DNA of 60,588 nt from Clostridia bacterium (GTDB taxonomy: Bacteria; Bacillota; Clostridia; Oscillospirales; Acutalibacteraceae), in the NCBI GenBank assembly GCA_017398425.1, contig JAFQFZ010000029.1, forward strand, positions 1-60,588, read 5' to 3'. Under the pieces are notes generated by a model, which ran no database searches, was not told the origin of the DNA, and saw only the letters and a list, made by a program, of their open reading frames with translations. Below, in pieces: positions 1 to 7,000 of the stretch. Both the position numbers and the translations under genes were made by a program. The stretch's first letter is position 1; the number at the start of each line of letters is the position of its first letter.

Positions 1-2
1 CT

Positions 3-152
3 ATAGGATGTCAAACCGCAATGAAATGGGCTATTAAGCACGGTATTCTAATCGGCCGTGAGGATGATGAATTGCACCCGAATGAATCTGCAACTCGTGC
101 GGAATTAGCGACCTGCATGCATCGCTTCGCAGAAGCATATCATTTGACATGA
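3..152 (+). CDS. C-terminal end of an SLH-domain surface protein (5' end outside window)
   Basis: The frame is open from the window edge to a TGA at 150-152. It shows the second half of an S-layer homology repeat: Trp then GILIG, a charged stretch, L-P-N-E, the TRAELA motif and a final RF. SLH repeats bind secondary cell wall polymers and anchor exoproteins to the wall. Only about 49 residues are visible, so the catalytic or adhesive part is unknown. Base composition is more AT-rich than the chromosome after 5.5 kb. Confidence 0.75.
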   Translation: MGCQTAMKWAIKHGILIGREDDELHPNESATRAELATCMHRFAEAYHLT

Positions 153-180
153 ATCTTACAGAGCGATTACGGAGGATAGT

Positions 181-687
181 ATGGTTAAACATTGTTTAGC
201 AGTTTTTTGCGTTATGCTTATGGTGTGTTGCACGGCATGTTCCAGTAGTAATACAACCCAACCTGAATCAAGTAATACAACCCAACCTGAATCAAGTCCC
301 GATCCTTACAACATTACCATTCCCTCAGAAAAATCGGATGAATATATCTTAGAACCAGTTACCGATACCTTTTCAACGCAAAGCGAAAAATTAGAATTTA
401 CTCTCAAACATGTGGACAATAAACCCTATTCATACGATTATACGTATGCACTAATGCGCTTGGAAAACGGAGAATGGAAACAACTTACGCGCGATATAGC
501 ATTTTATGCCGGAAGTTATACCGTTAAACCAAAAGCAGATGCTATTGGCAACCCTGGCATAAAGTGGTCTGTTAAAACTAGTCAAGCTTCTACTGATCCG
601 CTCAGTCCGGGTGAATACTGTCTCGTTAAACCAATGGATGGCGGCACAACCTATATCGAAGCTTATTTTAGTATTGTCGATCCTTAA
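181..687 (+). CDS. Secreted lipoprotein with Ig-like domain
   Basis: 168 residues. A signal peptide ends in a lipobox (CTAC, Cys around residue 20), followed by a low-complexity linker and a C-terminal domain (about residues 55-168). Its pattern (SEKLEFTLKH, YSYDYTYALMRLENGEW, FSI near the end) resembles small bacterial Ig-like domains of extracellular lipoproteins. GGAGG lies just before the ATG. It follows the SLH frame by 28 bases and may be co-transcribed. The linker contains an exact 24-base duplication (247-270 and 271-294) encoding SNTTQPES twice, so linker length probably varies by slippage. Specific function unknown. Confidence 0.6.
   Translation: MVKHCLAVFCVMLMVCCTACSSSNTTQPESSNTTQPESSPDPYNITIPSEKSDEYILEPVTDTFSTQSEKLEFTLKHVDNKPYSYDYTYALMRLENGEWKQLTRDIAFYAGSYTVKPKADAIGNPGIKWSVKTSQASTDPLSPGEYCLVKPMDGGTTYIEAYFSIVDP
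247..294 (+). repeat. Exact 24-bp tandem duplication in lipoprotein linker
   Basis: Two head-to-tail identical 24-base units inside the lipoprotein gene, in frame, each encoding eight residues of Ser/Thr/Gln/Pro-rich linker. This looks like a slippage-prone spacer between lipid anchor and folded domain. Confidence 0.85.
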
Positions 688-817
688 ATAATACTCAAGC
701 TTTCTTTATTAGTAAAACTGCTATTCCAAAAAAATGATTGTTTCCCTTTGTAAACATATTCCAAACCACAAAGGGCTTATCACTTTATTTATCTTGTGAA
801 CGGATTTTTGTTCTCTA

Positions 818-1030
818 TTGCAAAAGAACGATCAACTGACGATATTTGTTAAAAACAGCATTCCTCAGTCGGTATTACGATCAAACCCTCATCTTAAAAC
901 CAAAAAGCGTGACAAACACTATCACGGATACGGCACAAAAATCATCCGCCAAACCGTGGAGAAATATCACGGCTTTGTGGATTACTATGAAGAGGGAATG
1001 TTCTTTTGTTGTAATATTATCATGTATCCA
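818..1030 (+). pseudogene. Remnant of a GHKL (AgrC/ComD-type) sensor kinase C terminus
   Basis: The frame encodes about 70 residues that look like the end of a GHKL ATPase domain: I-F-V-K-N-S-I, then T-K-K-R-D, then HGYGTKIIRQTVEKYHG (G2-box-like) and a final aromatic-rich strand with NIIMY. These kinases sense peptide pheromones. The sensor, the phosphorylated His and the N box are absent, an in-frame stop lies at 797-799, and the only start would be TTG at 818. It therefore appears to be a decayed 3' fragment. The frame runs on past the homology into the following terminator. Confidence 0.6.
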
Positions 1031-1051
1031 CAACTACACATACCACGAACA

Positions 1052-1101
1052 AACGGCGCTCTACAGAGAAAAACTCACTCTGTAGAGCGCCGTTATTTTT
1101 T
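1052..1101 (+). terminator. Intrinsic terminator
   Basis: A perfect 17-bp inverted repeat (arms AACGGCGCTCTACAGAG and its complement) with a short A-rich loop, followed directly by a T tract. It closes the GHKL remnant. Confidence 0.85.
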
Positions 1102-1142
1102 GTTACTTGCCAATTTTTGCACTTACTTGCCAAAAGCATTGA

Positions 1143-1316
1143 CAATTATACAAATTTCGTCAAAATAATGTGTATGTTAATATCTTTCATGTAGTTGACG
1201 TAGGATCTTTACCGATCACTTTGTGGAGATCGATTAATAAGTGTATTCGTGAAGCCAAAAGACCATTAGTTGTTTTAGGTAGGGATAAGCGTATGTATGG
1301 AAGAGGGGACTACTAA
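1143..1316 (+). pseudogene. Possible short coding remnant, unidentified
   Basis: An open frame between a stop at 1140-1142 and TAA at 1314-1316. The last 40 residues have a protein-like composition (GSLPITLWRSINKCIREAKR, then PLVVLGRDKRMYGRGDY). A GTG at 1170 is the only plausible start and has no clear ribosome site. The family was not recognised. It may be the tail of a broken gene from the mobile element, or chance. The rest of 1317-1479 is AT-rich and holds an imperfect palindrome of repeated TACAACATAT-like words. Confidence 0.2.
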
Positions 1317-1479
1317 GCGAGGTAATAATAATTTTTAGATCTGTATTTCTTGTGAGAAAAAAGTATAATATACAACATATTACAACATATTTCGCAATAT
1401 GTTATATATTATACTTTTAGCAGAGGAATGCGAATATTGCTGTTATATGTAACAAGTTTCTGCTTTTGCACAAAAGGAG

Positions 1480-1716
1480 GTGTTCAAAAAGAAAGCAACA
1501 GGATTCCTTTACATAACGCAAGTGTATGAAAACAACGTAATACAATACGATTTTCTAAAATGCCCTTTGTGTAAACGTGGACGCTTATGTGATATACCTC
1601 ATGGAGAGATGGTGACCACAAGAATAGATCAGGATATGTGTATAGATAGTATTTGTGCTTACGTTGTTGTGAAGTGCCCAAAATGCTCCTCGAAATTTAA
1701 AATATACATAAAATGA
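1480..1716 (+). CDS. Small zinc-ribbon protein of the mobile element
   Basis: About 78 residues with two Cys pairs, CPLCKRGRLCD (around residue 28) and CPKCSSKF (around residue 66), forming a zinc ribbon. Small proteins of this kind are frequent accessory genes of clostridial integrative elements. AAAAGGAGG abuts the first possible start (GTG, 1480), which leaves almost no spacing, so the true start may be a later GTG near 1519. Function unknown; nucleic-acid binding is possible. It lies in the AT-rich element segment, upstream of the sigma-like gene. Confidence 0.5.
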   Translation: MFKKKATGFLYITQVYENNVIQYDFLKCPLCKRGRLCDIPHGEMVTTRIDQDMCIDSICAYVVVKCPKCSSKFKIYIK

Positions 1717-1824
1717 TAAAATGTGTTTCGTACATAGTTCAACCGCCGCGGGCATACATGAGTATTGCTAATGCGGAAAAGAGCCTATATCCACCGAAAC
1801 GGTGAGAACAAGGACTGTCGAGTT

Positions 1825-1871
1825 AGGACATGACAAACAGCTTTTAAGCTGCATTGTCATGTCCTTTTTTA
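1825..1871 (+). terminator. Intrinsic terminator in leader of the sigma-like gene
   Basis: A 12-bp perfect stem (arms AGGACATGACAA and its complement) followed by a run of T. It lies about 120 bases before the sigma-like gene. A further stem-loop (about 1872-1909) follows, so it could act as a leader attenuator as well as closing the zinc-ribbon gene. Confidence 0.75.
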
Positions 1872-1993
1872 TTTGCAACTTTCGGCTTGAAAGCGGAAAG
1901 GTTGCAGTATGAACAGTCGTTGGCTTTGTTATATCGCAAAATATCCTTGATCTCTTTTTTGTTTCAAATCTAAACAAAAAGGAGATTATAGAA

Positions 1994-2482
1994 ATGAGTA
2001 AACCTAATTTTGATCGTAATCCGATGCCAAAGCGCCGTAAATTCAAAGACAATCCGTATACGATTTTTACGGTCGGCCCTGCAAGTGATTTGCATTACTA
2101 TCTGTCTTTCGTCGATAACCGTGGTGTGAGTATTTGTATGGAAATCAGCAAGCAACTGTTTGAAGCGTTCGATCAATTTGAGCGCGATGATTTGTCCTAC
2201 ATGAATGAAATGGATAATCATTATGCGGTTTATGAGGCGTCACATCCTTTTGTTCAAAAGCATGTGGCACAACATAACGAGTCCATCGAAGAAAGTATCG
2301 GAAGAACATTATGGATCAATGATGCGTTGAGTAAGTTGAGTTCAAAACAGCGCAGACGATTGGTTTTATATTATTATCACGGTTTTACTTATGAACAAAT
2401 AGCCGAGATGGAGCGATGCGCCATACGAGCGGTTGTGAAGTCGATTAAATCGGCAGAACGTCTGTTGAAAAATTTTTTATGA
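1994..2482 (+). CDS. Sigma-70-like (region 4) regulator of an integrative element
   Basis: 162 residues. The C-terminal 60 residues (about 100-160) look like sigma region 4: L-S-K-L-S-S-K-Q-R-R-R, a YYYHGFTYEQIAEM helix-turn-helix and a terminal A-V-V-K-S-I-K-S-A-E helix. Region 2 is absent. The N terminus (NPMPKRRKFKDNPYTIF) is typical of sigma-like proteins in Tn916/Tn5801-type elements, where they influence element genes. The start is supported by AAAAAGGAG about 10 bases upstream of ATG. It sits with toxin, excisionase and integrase genes. Confidence 0.75.
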   Translation: MSKPNFDRNPMPKRRKFKDNPYTIFTVGPASDLHYYLSFVDNRGVSICMEISKQLFEAFDQFERDDLSYMNEMDNHYAVYEASHPFVQKHVAQHNESIEESIGRTLWINDALSKLSSKQRRRLVLYYYHGFTYEQIAEMERCAIRAVVKSIKSAERLLKNFL

Positions 2483-2639
2483 TAGGGGGTACAATTTTGC
2501 GGCTTTTACTTAGGTATTATACGAAGGGCACCGGAAAACCTTTTCGCCTATTCCTTGTTGATAGGTAGAACCTTGACAACTGCATACTCATTTATCAAGT
2601 ACATTCCTATTGCTGATGTGATGAGCATAAGCCACGTTA

Positions 2640-2954
2640 GCTACCGCGCGACGATCTGTATAGGGGAGCGAGAAACGGTAGGCTATAACCATCGGGTGGT
2701 TCCCGATGTGGCGAGGACAGGCAATAGGGACAATGATACTCCCGTCCAGCCACAGTTGAGCGTGATAGCGTTCCGGCGCGAAGCCGTCGCACGCAATGGG
2801 GGCGGCTGTGTGAGAACCACACAGGGGTGAGATTCCCGTGGAGCTGATACACCGTCAGCCACTTGATAACTTCCCTTTATGAATTTCGGGGTGTCGAGGA
2901 CAAATAGATATTCTAACCCTCACGCAAGCAAGGCGCTTGCCTTGCTTGCGTGAG
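2640..2954 (+). ncRNA. Candidate structured non-coding region
   Basis: The 507 bases between the sigma-like gene and the toxin gene hold no convincing gene. They contain several strong hairpins: CATCGGG/CCCGATG (2690-2708, loop TGGTT), CTGTGTG/CACACAG (2806-2824, loop AGAAC) and a perfect 16-bp stem at 2919-2954 with loop GCTT and no T tract. Local GC content is much higher than in the flanking element genes, which fits a folded RNA or a processing/transfer site. An open frame at 2555-2830 crosses it but looks non-coding. It could be a structured RNA, an origin-of-transfer-like site or a toxin leader; family not recognised. Confidence 0.4.
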
Positions 2955-2989
2955 TACATAATTTTGCTATTCAACAAGGAGGTGTTGCT

Positions 2990-3349
2990 GTGAAGCGATG
3001 TTGCAAGAGAGGTCAGTTGTACTATGCTTCGTTAAATGACGGAATCGGATCCGAGCAACAAGGATACCGACCGGTGCTTATTATACAGAATAATAAAGGA
3101 AACCGTTACAGCCCAACGGTTATCGTAGCGACGTTGACCAGCAGAATGGATAAGAGTGAGAGTTTACCGACTCATTATGTTTTGCGAGGGATGCGTGGAT
3201 TAAAGAATGAATCGGTTGTACAACTGGAACAAATTAGAACGATCGACAAAAGTCGTTTGAAGAAATATATAGGAAAGGTAGATGATTTTACGCTGGCGAA
3301 GATTGATGCCCGATTGTTAATCAGTTTCGGAATATATGGCGGATCGTGA
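2990..3349 (+). CDS. PemK/MazF-family endoribonuclease toxin (no antitoxin seen)
   Basis: 119 residues matching MazF/PemK toxins: an N-terminal KRGQLYYASLND strand, then G-Y-R-P-V-L-I-I-Q-N-N, then T-V-I-V-A-T-L-T and the conserved L-E-Q-I-R-T-I-D-K-S-R-L segment. These toxins are sequence-specific mRNA interferases and stabilise mobile elements when paired with an antitoxin. GTG start after AAGGAGG. No antitoxin frame precedes it, only the structured region, which ends in a 16-bp hairpin. An unlinked or unrecognised antitoxin is possible. Catalytic competence was not tested. Confidence 0.8.
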   Translation: MKRCCKRGQLYYASLNDGIGSEQQGYRPVLIIQNNKGNRYSPTVIVATLTSRMDKSESLPTHYVLRGMRGLKNESVVQLEQIRTIDKSRLKKYIGKVDDFTLAKIDARLLISFGIYGGS

Positions 3350-3491
3350 TGTGAAATTTGATCCGCTTTTACGTTATGTGATGATTATAAAAAATCGCAC
3401 AAGTGACAAGATCGAAAACGCTTGATACAATATGCTTGCATTCAGGAAGTTTCGGTATGATTAGTCACTTGTTCAAAGAAAGGAGTACAGT

Positions 3492-3686
3492 ATGGAACAG
3501 ATTGTACCGATCGGAAAACGGACGTATTCTGTTGATGAGGTTCGTATGATATTAAATATCAGCCGTAGAAAAGCATACGAATTATGTGGTTCGGGTTGCT
3601 TTAAGATTGTACGGATCGGCAGAACAATTCGTGTTTCCAAACCCTCTTTTGATGAGTGGCTTGACCAACGAAACGGAGGGAATTGA
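3492..3686 (+). CDS. xis: Excisionase / MerR-like helix-turn-helix protein
   Basis: 64 residues. TYSVDEVRMILNISRRKAYE is a winged-helix DNA-binding start, followed by G-R-T-I-R-V-S-K-P-S-F-D-E-W-L, the usual excisionase-family signature. Such proteins bend DNA at attachment sites and direct excision by the partner tyrosine recombinase. Ribosome site AAAGGAG before ATG. The stop lies 2 bases before the integrase ATG, so the two are translationally linked. Confidence 0.85.
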   Translation: MEQIVPIGKRTYSVDEVRMILNISRRKAYELCGSGCFKIVRIGRTIRVSKPSFDEWLDQRNGGN

Positions 3687-3688
3687 TT

Positions 3689-5044
3689 ATGGCATCCATT
3701 GTTAAAAGAGGCAAAAGTTACGCTGTTGTGTATTATGAAGGTACAGGTAAAAATCGCAAACAGCAGTGGGAGTCCGGTTTGAGTTATTCGGCCGCCAAAG
3801 CTCGAAAGGCGACCATAGAGTACGAGATTGAGCAAAACATTCATATTGACCGCAATGATATGACCGTGGACGAATTTTTGTATGAGTTCATCGAAAAATA
3901 CGGTGAGAAAAAATGGGTTTCCTCAACCTATGACGGTAATGTCGGCTTGATCGAAAATTATGTGCGCCCGTATTTGGGTTCTATGAAGTTGCGTAGTATC
4001 CGCACCAAAACGATTGATGATTATTATCATTATTTGCTCACCGAAGCGGAGCCTGTCAGCCACATGGGCAGACCGAAACGCGATAGAATAACCCCGTCGA
4101 TGGTGATTGACATTCATAAGGTTATGCGGTGTGCATTTAATCAAGCGAAAAAATGGCAATACATCGCCAACAACCCGTTTTTAGATGCGACGTTACCGGA
4201 GCACAAAGAAAGCAAGCGGGATGCGTTAACACCCGATCAACTGCAACGCCTGCTGGAGTTCACCGATAAACCAGAGGAGTATGATTTATTCCTAATCCAT
4301 TGTGCGATGCAACTGGCGTTTGCATGTTGTATGCGCGGCGGTGAGGTCGGCGGCGCTCAATGGGATCGCATTGATTTTGTGAACAATACGCTGTATATCG
4401 ATCGTGTGATCGATCGCGCACAAAAGAAACTGCTCGACAAACTCCAAAAGATGGACGTTCTGTTTAAGTTTCCGAATTTGTATCCGGGCACGAAAACCGT
4501 GATCGTTTTGAAGCAACCTAAAACGGAGGGCAGTATCCGCACGGTGTATATTCCGCAAACGGTTGCCGAGAAGTTGGCAAAACTCAAGGAAATGCAAGAA
4601 CGCTTGAAGATGGAGTTGGGTGACGATGGTTATATGGATTACGGCTTGGTGATATGTCAAGCAAACGGACGTCCGATTATGACCGAGCACCTCAACAAAC
4701 GCTTTAAGGAAGTGCTTGTGATGCTTAACGATCCGACGATTGATGTGGAGAATACCGTATTTCACAGTTTGCGGCATACCAGTACGGGTATGAAATTGCG
4801 GTTGTCCAAAGGCGACTTGAAGGCTGTGCAAGGTGACGGCGGTTGGAACACACCGGACATGATTACAAAGCGCTATGCACACATTGTGGATGAAGATCGA
4901 CGCCACCTTGCCGATGAGATGGAGCGGCAGTTTTATCAAGGGAAAACGGAAAGCACACCGCCCGATTTACAAGCCGTTATTCAGCTTTTGACCGCTAATC
5001 CGGATATGCTCAAACAAGTTCTTGCGGCGGCACAAGGGGCTTAA
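3689..5044 (+). CDS. int: Tyrosine recombinase integrase
   Basis: 451 residues from the ATG at 3689 (GGAGGG 8 bases upstream; an earlier TTG at 3683 overlaps the xis stop and is less likely). An AP2-like N-terminal arm-binding region (about 1-55) and a core-binding SAM-like domain (about 57-170) precede the catalytic domain. Visible catalytic residues are Arg216 (MRGGEV), Lys278 in the beta hairpin, His359-Arg362 (HSLRH), Trp386 at the second His/Trp position and Tyr396 (KRYAH). Integrases of this type act on tRNA genes; an intact tRNA-Arg lies 250 bases downstream, with repeated 9-bp words in between. The rest of the element lies to the left, partly outside the window. Confidence 0.93.
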   Translation: MASIVKRGKSYAVVYYEGTGKNRKQQWESGLSYSAAKARKATIEYEIEQNIHIDRNDMTVDEFLYEFIEKYGEKKWVSSTYDGNVGLIENYVRPYLGSMKLRSIRTKTIDDYYHYLLTEAEPVSHMGRPKRDRITPSMVIDIHKVMRCAFNQAKKWQYIANNPFLDATLPEHKESKRDALTPDQLQRLLEFTDKPEEYDLFLIHCAMQLAFACCMRGGEVGGAQWDRIDFVNNTLYIDRVIDRAQKKLLDKLQKMDVLFKFPNLYPGTKTVIVLKQPKTEGSIRTVYIPQTVAEKLAKLKEMQERLKMELGDDGYMDYGLVICQANGRPIMTEHLNKRFKEVLVMLNDPTIDVENTVFHSLRHTSTGMKLRLSKGDLKAVQGDGGWNTPDMITKRYAHIVDEDRRHLADEMERQFYQGKTESTPPDLQAVIQLLTANPDMLKQVLAAAQGA

Positions 5045-5056
5045 ACCGCTTGAAAT

Positions 5057-5217
5057 GTATTAGCAGAAAAAACATCGGCAAAAACCGTATTAGCAAACGC
5101 TTCGAAAATCCGCCCAAATTACCGTCGGAAATGACGGTTGTATTAGCAGGTGGATTTGCTAATTGAAAAGTTCCAAATGACAAAAAGGTGAATGGTTTGA
5201 AGAAAAATGTATTAGCA
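5057..5217 (+). repeat. Repeated GTATTAGCA words, candidate Int arm sites
   Basis: GTATTAGCA occurs at 5057-5065, 5087-5095, 5140-5148 and 5209-5217. A further ATTAGCAAAT follows the last copy and an inverted TTTGCTAATT lies near 5155. They fall between int and the tRNA attachment gene, where arm-type integrase or excisionase binding sites normally lie. The function is inferred from position and repetition. Confidence 0.55.
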
Positions 5218-5256
5218 ATTAGCAAATATTGCTCTGGAGCGGCAAAAAGAAAGAAC

Positions 5257-5290
5257 CTCTAAAACCCTTGTAAATACAGGGTTTCAGAGG
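5257..5290 (-). terminator. Probable tRNA-Arg terminator
   Basis: An imperfect stem (CCTCT-AAACCC against GGGTTT-AGAGG), read on the minus strand just past the tRNA 3' end and followed there by a T-rich stretch. Confidence 0.55.
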
Positions 5291-5297
5291 CTCTCTG

Positions 5298-5374
5298 TGG
5301 CGCATCCGAAGGAGTTCGAATCCCCGACCTTCCGCTTAGGAGGCGGACGCTCTATCCTGCTGAGCTACGGATGC
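5298..5374 (-). tRNA. tRNA-Arg (anticodon CCT)
   Basis: Full cloverleaf on the minus strand. The acceptor stem GCATCCG pairs with CGGATGC, the D arm begins TAGCTCAG, the anticodon stem TCCGC/GCGGA encloses loop CTCCTAA (anticodon CCT), the T loop is TTCGAAC, and a CCA end is encoded. The 3' end faces the integrase, the usual orientation for an element inserted into a tRNA gene. Its D-arm-to-anticodon segment is repeated exactly 91 bases away. Confidence 0.95.
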
Positions 5375-5425
5375 GTATATAAAAATGAAAAGGAACAGCG
5401 AGAAAAATCGTCAACAGTAGGTTTT

Positions 5426-5465
5426 CTTAGGAGGCGGACGCTCTATCCTGCTGAGCTACAAGCGC
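5426..5465 (-). pseudogene. 5' half of a second tRNA-Arg gene (attachment-site scar)
   Basis: 34 bases (5426-5459) are identical to 5335-5368 of the intact tRNA-Arg, covering the D arm through the anticodon loop, but the acceptor 5' strand differs (GCGCTTG instead of GCATCCG) and nothing after the anticodon loop matches a tRNA. Both copies begin just after similar TATAT-rich upstream sequence. This looks like a tRNA gene split at the anticodon loop, the classic crossover point for tRNA-targeting integrases. Confidence 0.7.
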
Positions 5466-5556
5466 ATATATAAAAAATTGTAACAGCTAAAGTCTACCGC
5501 ACGGGGCGCGGTTTGTCAATATTTTTGCGTCTTTTTTCCACCCGACAAAAAGGGCG

Positions 5557-5585
5557 TTGCAAAACCGAGAAAAAAGGAGTATACT
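5557..5585 (+). promoter_or_regulatory. Sigma-A-type promoter for the DUF3048 gene
   Basis: TTGCAA (5557-5562), 17-base spacer, TATACT (5580-5585), about 50 bases before the ATG at 5635. Confidence 0.65.
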
Positions 5586-5634
5586 GGGGACATACCGTTC
5601 GCCGCGGCGAACGCATCCGAAAGGAGACTTCCCC

Positions 5635-6678
5635 ATGAAACAATGCAGAAAATGGCTCAGCCTGCTGCTGGCCGTCTTACTTTTGACCTTGTGCGCGTGC
5701 GGCGGCGAGGGCGAGCCGTCCGACGTGACGGTCATTCCGACCGAAGAGGAGACCACCGCTCCCACCACCGCTCCCACCGACCCGCCCGTCGTCAACATCA
5801 ATCCCATCACCGGTCTGAACGACATGGGCGACACGACGCTGTCGCGCCCCGTGGGCATCATGGTCGCCAACAACGACTTTATTCAGGACGAGCAGGTCGG
5901 TCTGGCATCGGCGGATATGTGGGTCGAGATCGAGACCGAGGGCGGCATCACCCGTATGATGGCGGTGTTCGCCAACACCGAGCGCGTGCCCGAGGCGATC
6001 GGTCCCGTGCGTTCGGCGCGTTCGCCGTTCTTCCACGTGGTGGAAGCGCTGGGTCTTGCCTATTGCCACGCCGGCGGCAGCTACACGGCGCTCGGAAAGA
6101 TCGCCTCGTCCTACATCGCGGATCTCGACGTCAACAGCGACGATTATTCGTGGCGTGACACGTCCTATCCCCACGACTACGAATACACCCTGCGCACCAG
6201 CGGCGAAGAGCTGACGCGCTACATGAACGACCGTGAATACAAGACGCACGCCGTGACCGACTTCCCCTGGACGTTCGGCGCACAAACGGGCGAAGAGGTG
6301 AGCGACATTTCGATGTTGCTGTCGGGTTCGCAACGCATCGGCTTTGAGTGGAACGCCGACGAGGGCGTGTACTACAAAACGAACACCTCGCAGGAATATC
6401 GCCATTGCGACATTTCGGGTGCCCCCATCACCGCCAAGAACGTGCTCGTGCTGTACAGCAATATGTTCTGGGAGAACGACACCACCATCGACTTCTATCT
6501 CAGCGAAGGCGAGGGCTACCTCTTCTCCGACGGCAAAATGCGCCGCTTTGACTGGTCGCGCGACGACGACGGCTTCACCATGACCGAAAAGGACGGCTCG
6601 AAGCTGACGCTTGCCGAGGGCAAGGTGTATATGTGCGTCGCGTCCACCGGCTACGAAGGCGATCTGTCCTACGAATAA
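5635..6678 (+). CDS. DUF3048 (YerB-like) lipoprotein
   Basis: 347 residues from the ATG at 5635, chosen because AAAGGAGA lies 9 bases upstream and a signal peptide follows at once with lipobox LCAC. After a Thr/Pro/Glu linker (about 25-50) come the DUF3048 hallmarks: N-P-I-T-G-L, R-P-V-G-I-M-V-A-N-N, A-D-M-W-V-E-I-E-T-E-G-G-I-T-R, then G-P-V-R-S-A-R and H-A-G-G-S. The domain is widespread in Firmicutes as a membrane-anchored extracellular protein without an established reaction. Monocistronic, with the aro leader promoter directly downstream. Confidence 0.85.
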   Translation: MKQCRKWLSLLLAVLLLTLCACGGEGEPSDVTVIPTEEETTAPTTAPTDPPVVNINPITGLNDMGDTTLSRPVGIMVANNDFIQDEQVGLASADMWVEIETEGGITRMMAVFANTERVPEAIGPVRSARSPFFHVVEALGLAYCHAGGSYTALGKIASSYIADLDVNSDDYSWRDTSYPHDYEYTLRTSGEELTRYMNDREYKTHAVTDFPWTFGAQTGEEVSDISMLLSGSQRIGFEWNADEGVYYKTNTSQEYRHCDISGAPITAKNVLVLYSNMFWENDTTIDFYLSEGEGYLFSDGKMRRFDWSRDDDGFTMTEKDGSKLTLAEGKVYMCVASTGYEGDLSYE

Positions 6679-6685
6679 AAAACAC

Positions 6686-6714
6686 TTGACAAACGCACTT
6701 TTGTGGTTTATTAT
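6686..6714 (+). promoter_or_regulatory. Promoter of the aromatic amino acid operon
   Basis: TTGACA (6686-6691), 17-base spacer, TATTAT (6709-6714), about 50 bases before the leader peptide start. Close to consensus, so control is expected to lie in the leader rather than at initiation. Confidence 0.85.
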
Positions 6715-6762
6715 ACGAAAGTAACAGGCAACGTACCGTTGCTTTACGGAGGAACTCTTGCT

Positions 6763-6867
6763 ATGACGCATCTTCACAGCGACAATCGATTTACCGCTTA
6801 CTTCAGCTTTGGCTTTTACGGTCAGGGCTTTTTCGGCTATGGTAAATTTCATCAGCGCAGTGAGTGA
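6763..6867 (+). CDS. Phe/Tyr-rich leader peptide of the aro operon
   Basis: A 34-codon frame with ATG at 6763, TGA at 6865-6867 and ACGGAGG about 8 bases before the start. Between residues 10 and 29 there are seven Phe (10, 14, 16, 18, 23, 24, 29) and three Tyr (13, 19, 26), e.g. AYFSFGFYGQGFFGYGKF. The peptide lies between a strong promoter and an intrinsic terminator, upstream of genes for Phe and Tyr synthesis. Ribosome stalling at these codons when charged tRNA-Phe or tRNA-Tyr is scarce would be expected to favour read-through, as in enterobacterial pheA. Function is inferred from layout. Confidence 0.8.
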   Translation: MTHLHSDNRFTAYFSFGFYGQGFFGYGKFHQRSE

Positions 6868-6913
6868 CGGCTTGGCGATTTGACAAGCAACGCAAGATAA
6901 CGGCAAACGCAGG

Positions 6914-6951
6914 AAGCGACACTCAAGGCGAATTTGAGTGTCGCTTTTTTT
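6914..6951 (+). terminator. Attenuator terminator before aroF
   Basis: A perfect 13-bp stem (AAGCGACACTCAA and its complement, loop about 7) followed by seven T. It lies 47 bases after the leader peptide stop and 50 bases before aroF. Upstream leader words can pair alternatively (for example ATTTACC near 6788 with GGTAAAT at 6841), but the competing antiterminator has not been derived. Confidence 0.85.
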
Positions 6952-7000
6952 GTTCCCTCAGGTTCGCCCCCATTTTGAAAACAGAAAGCAGGAATGACCC

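Noticed and set aside
2555-2830. Open frame in the structured region before the toxin gene
   Set aside because: No ribosome site, low-complexity Arg/Gly/Thr product, and the DNA is better explained by strong hairpins.
5426-5465. Second functional tRNA-Arg
   Set aside because: Sequence after the anticodon loop does not form the 3' half of a tRNA, so the copy cannot fold.
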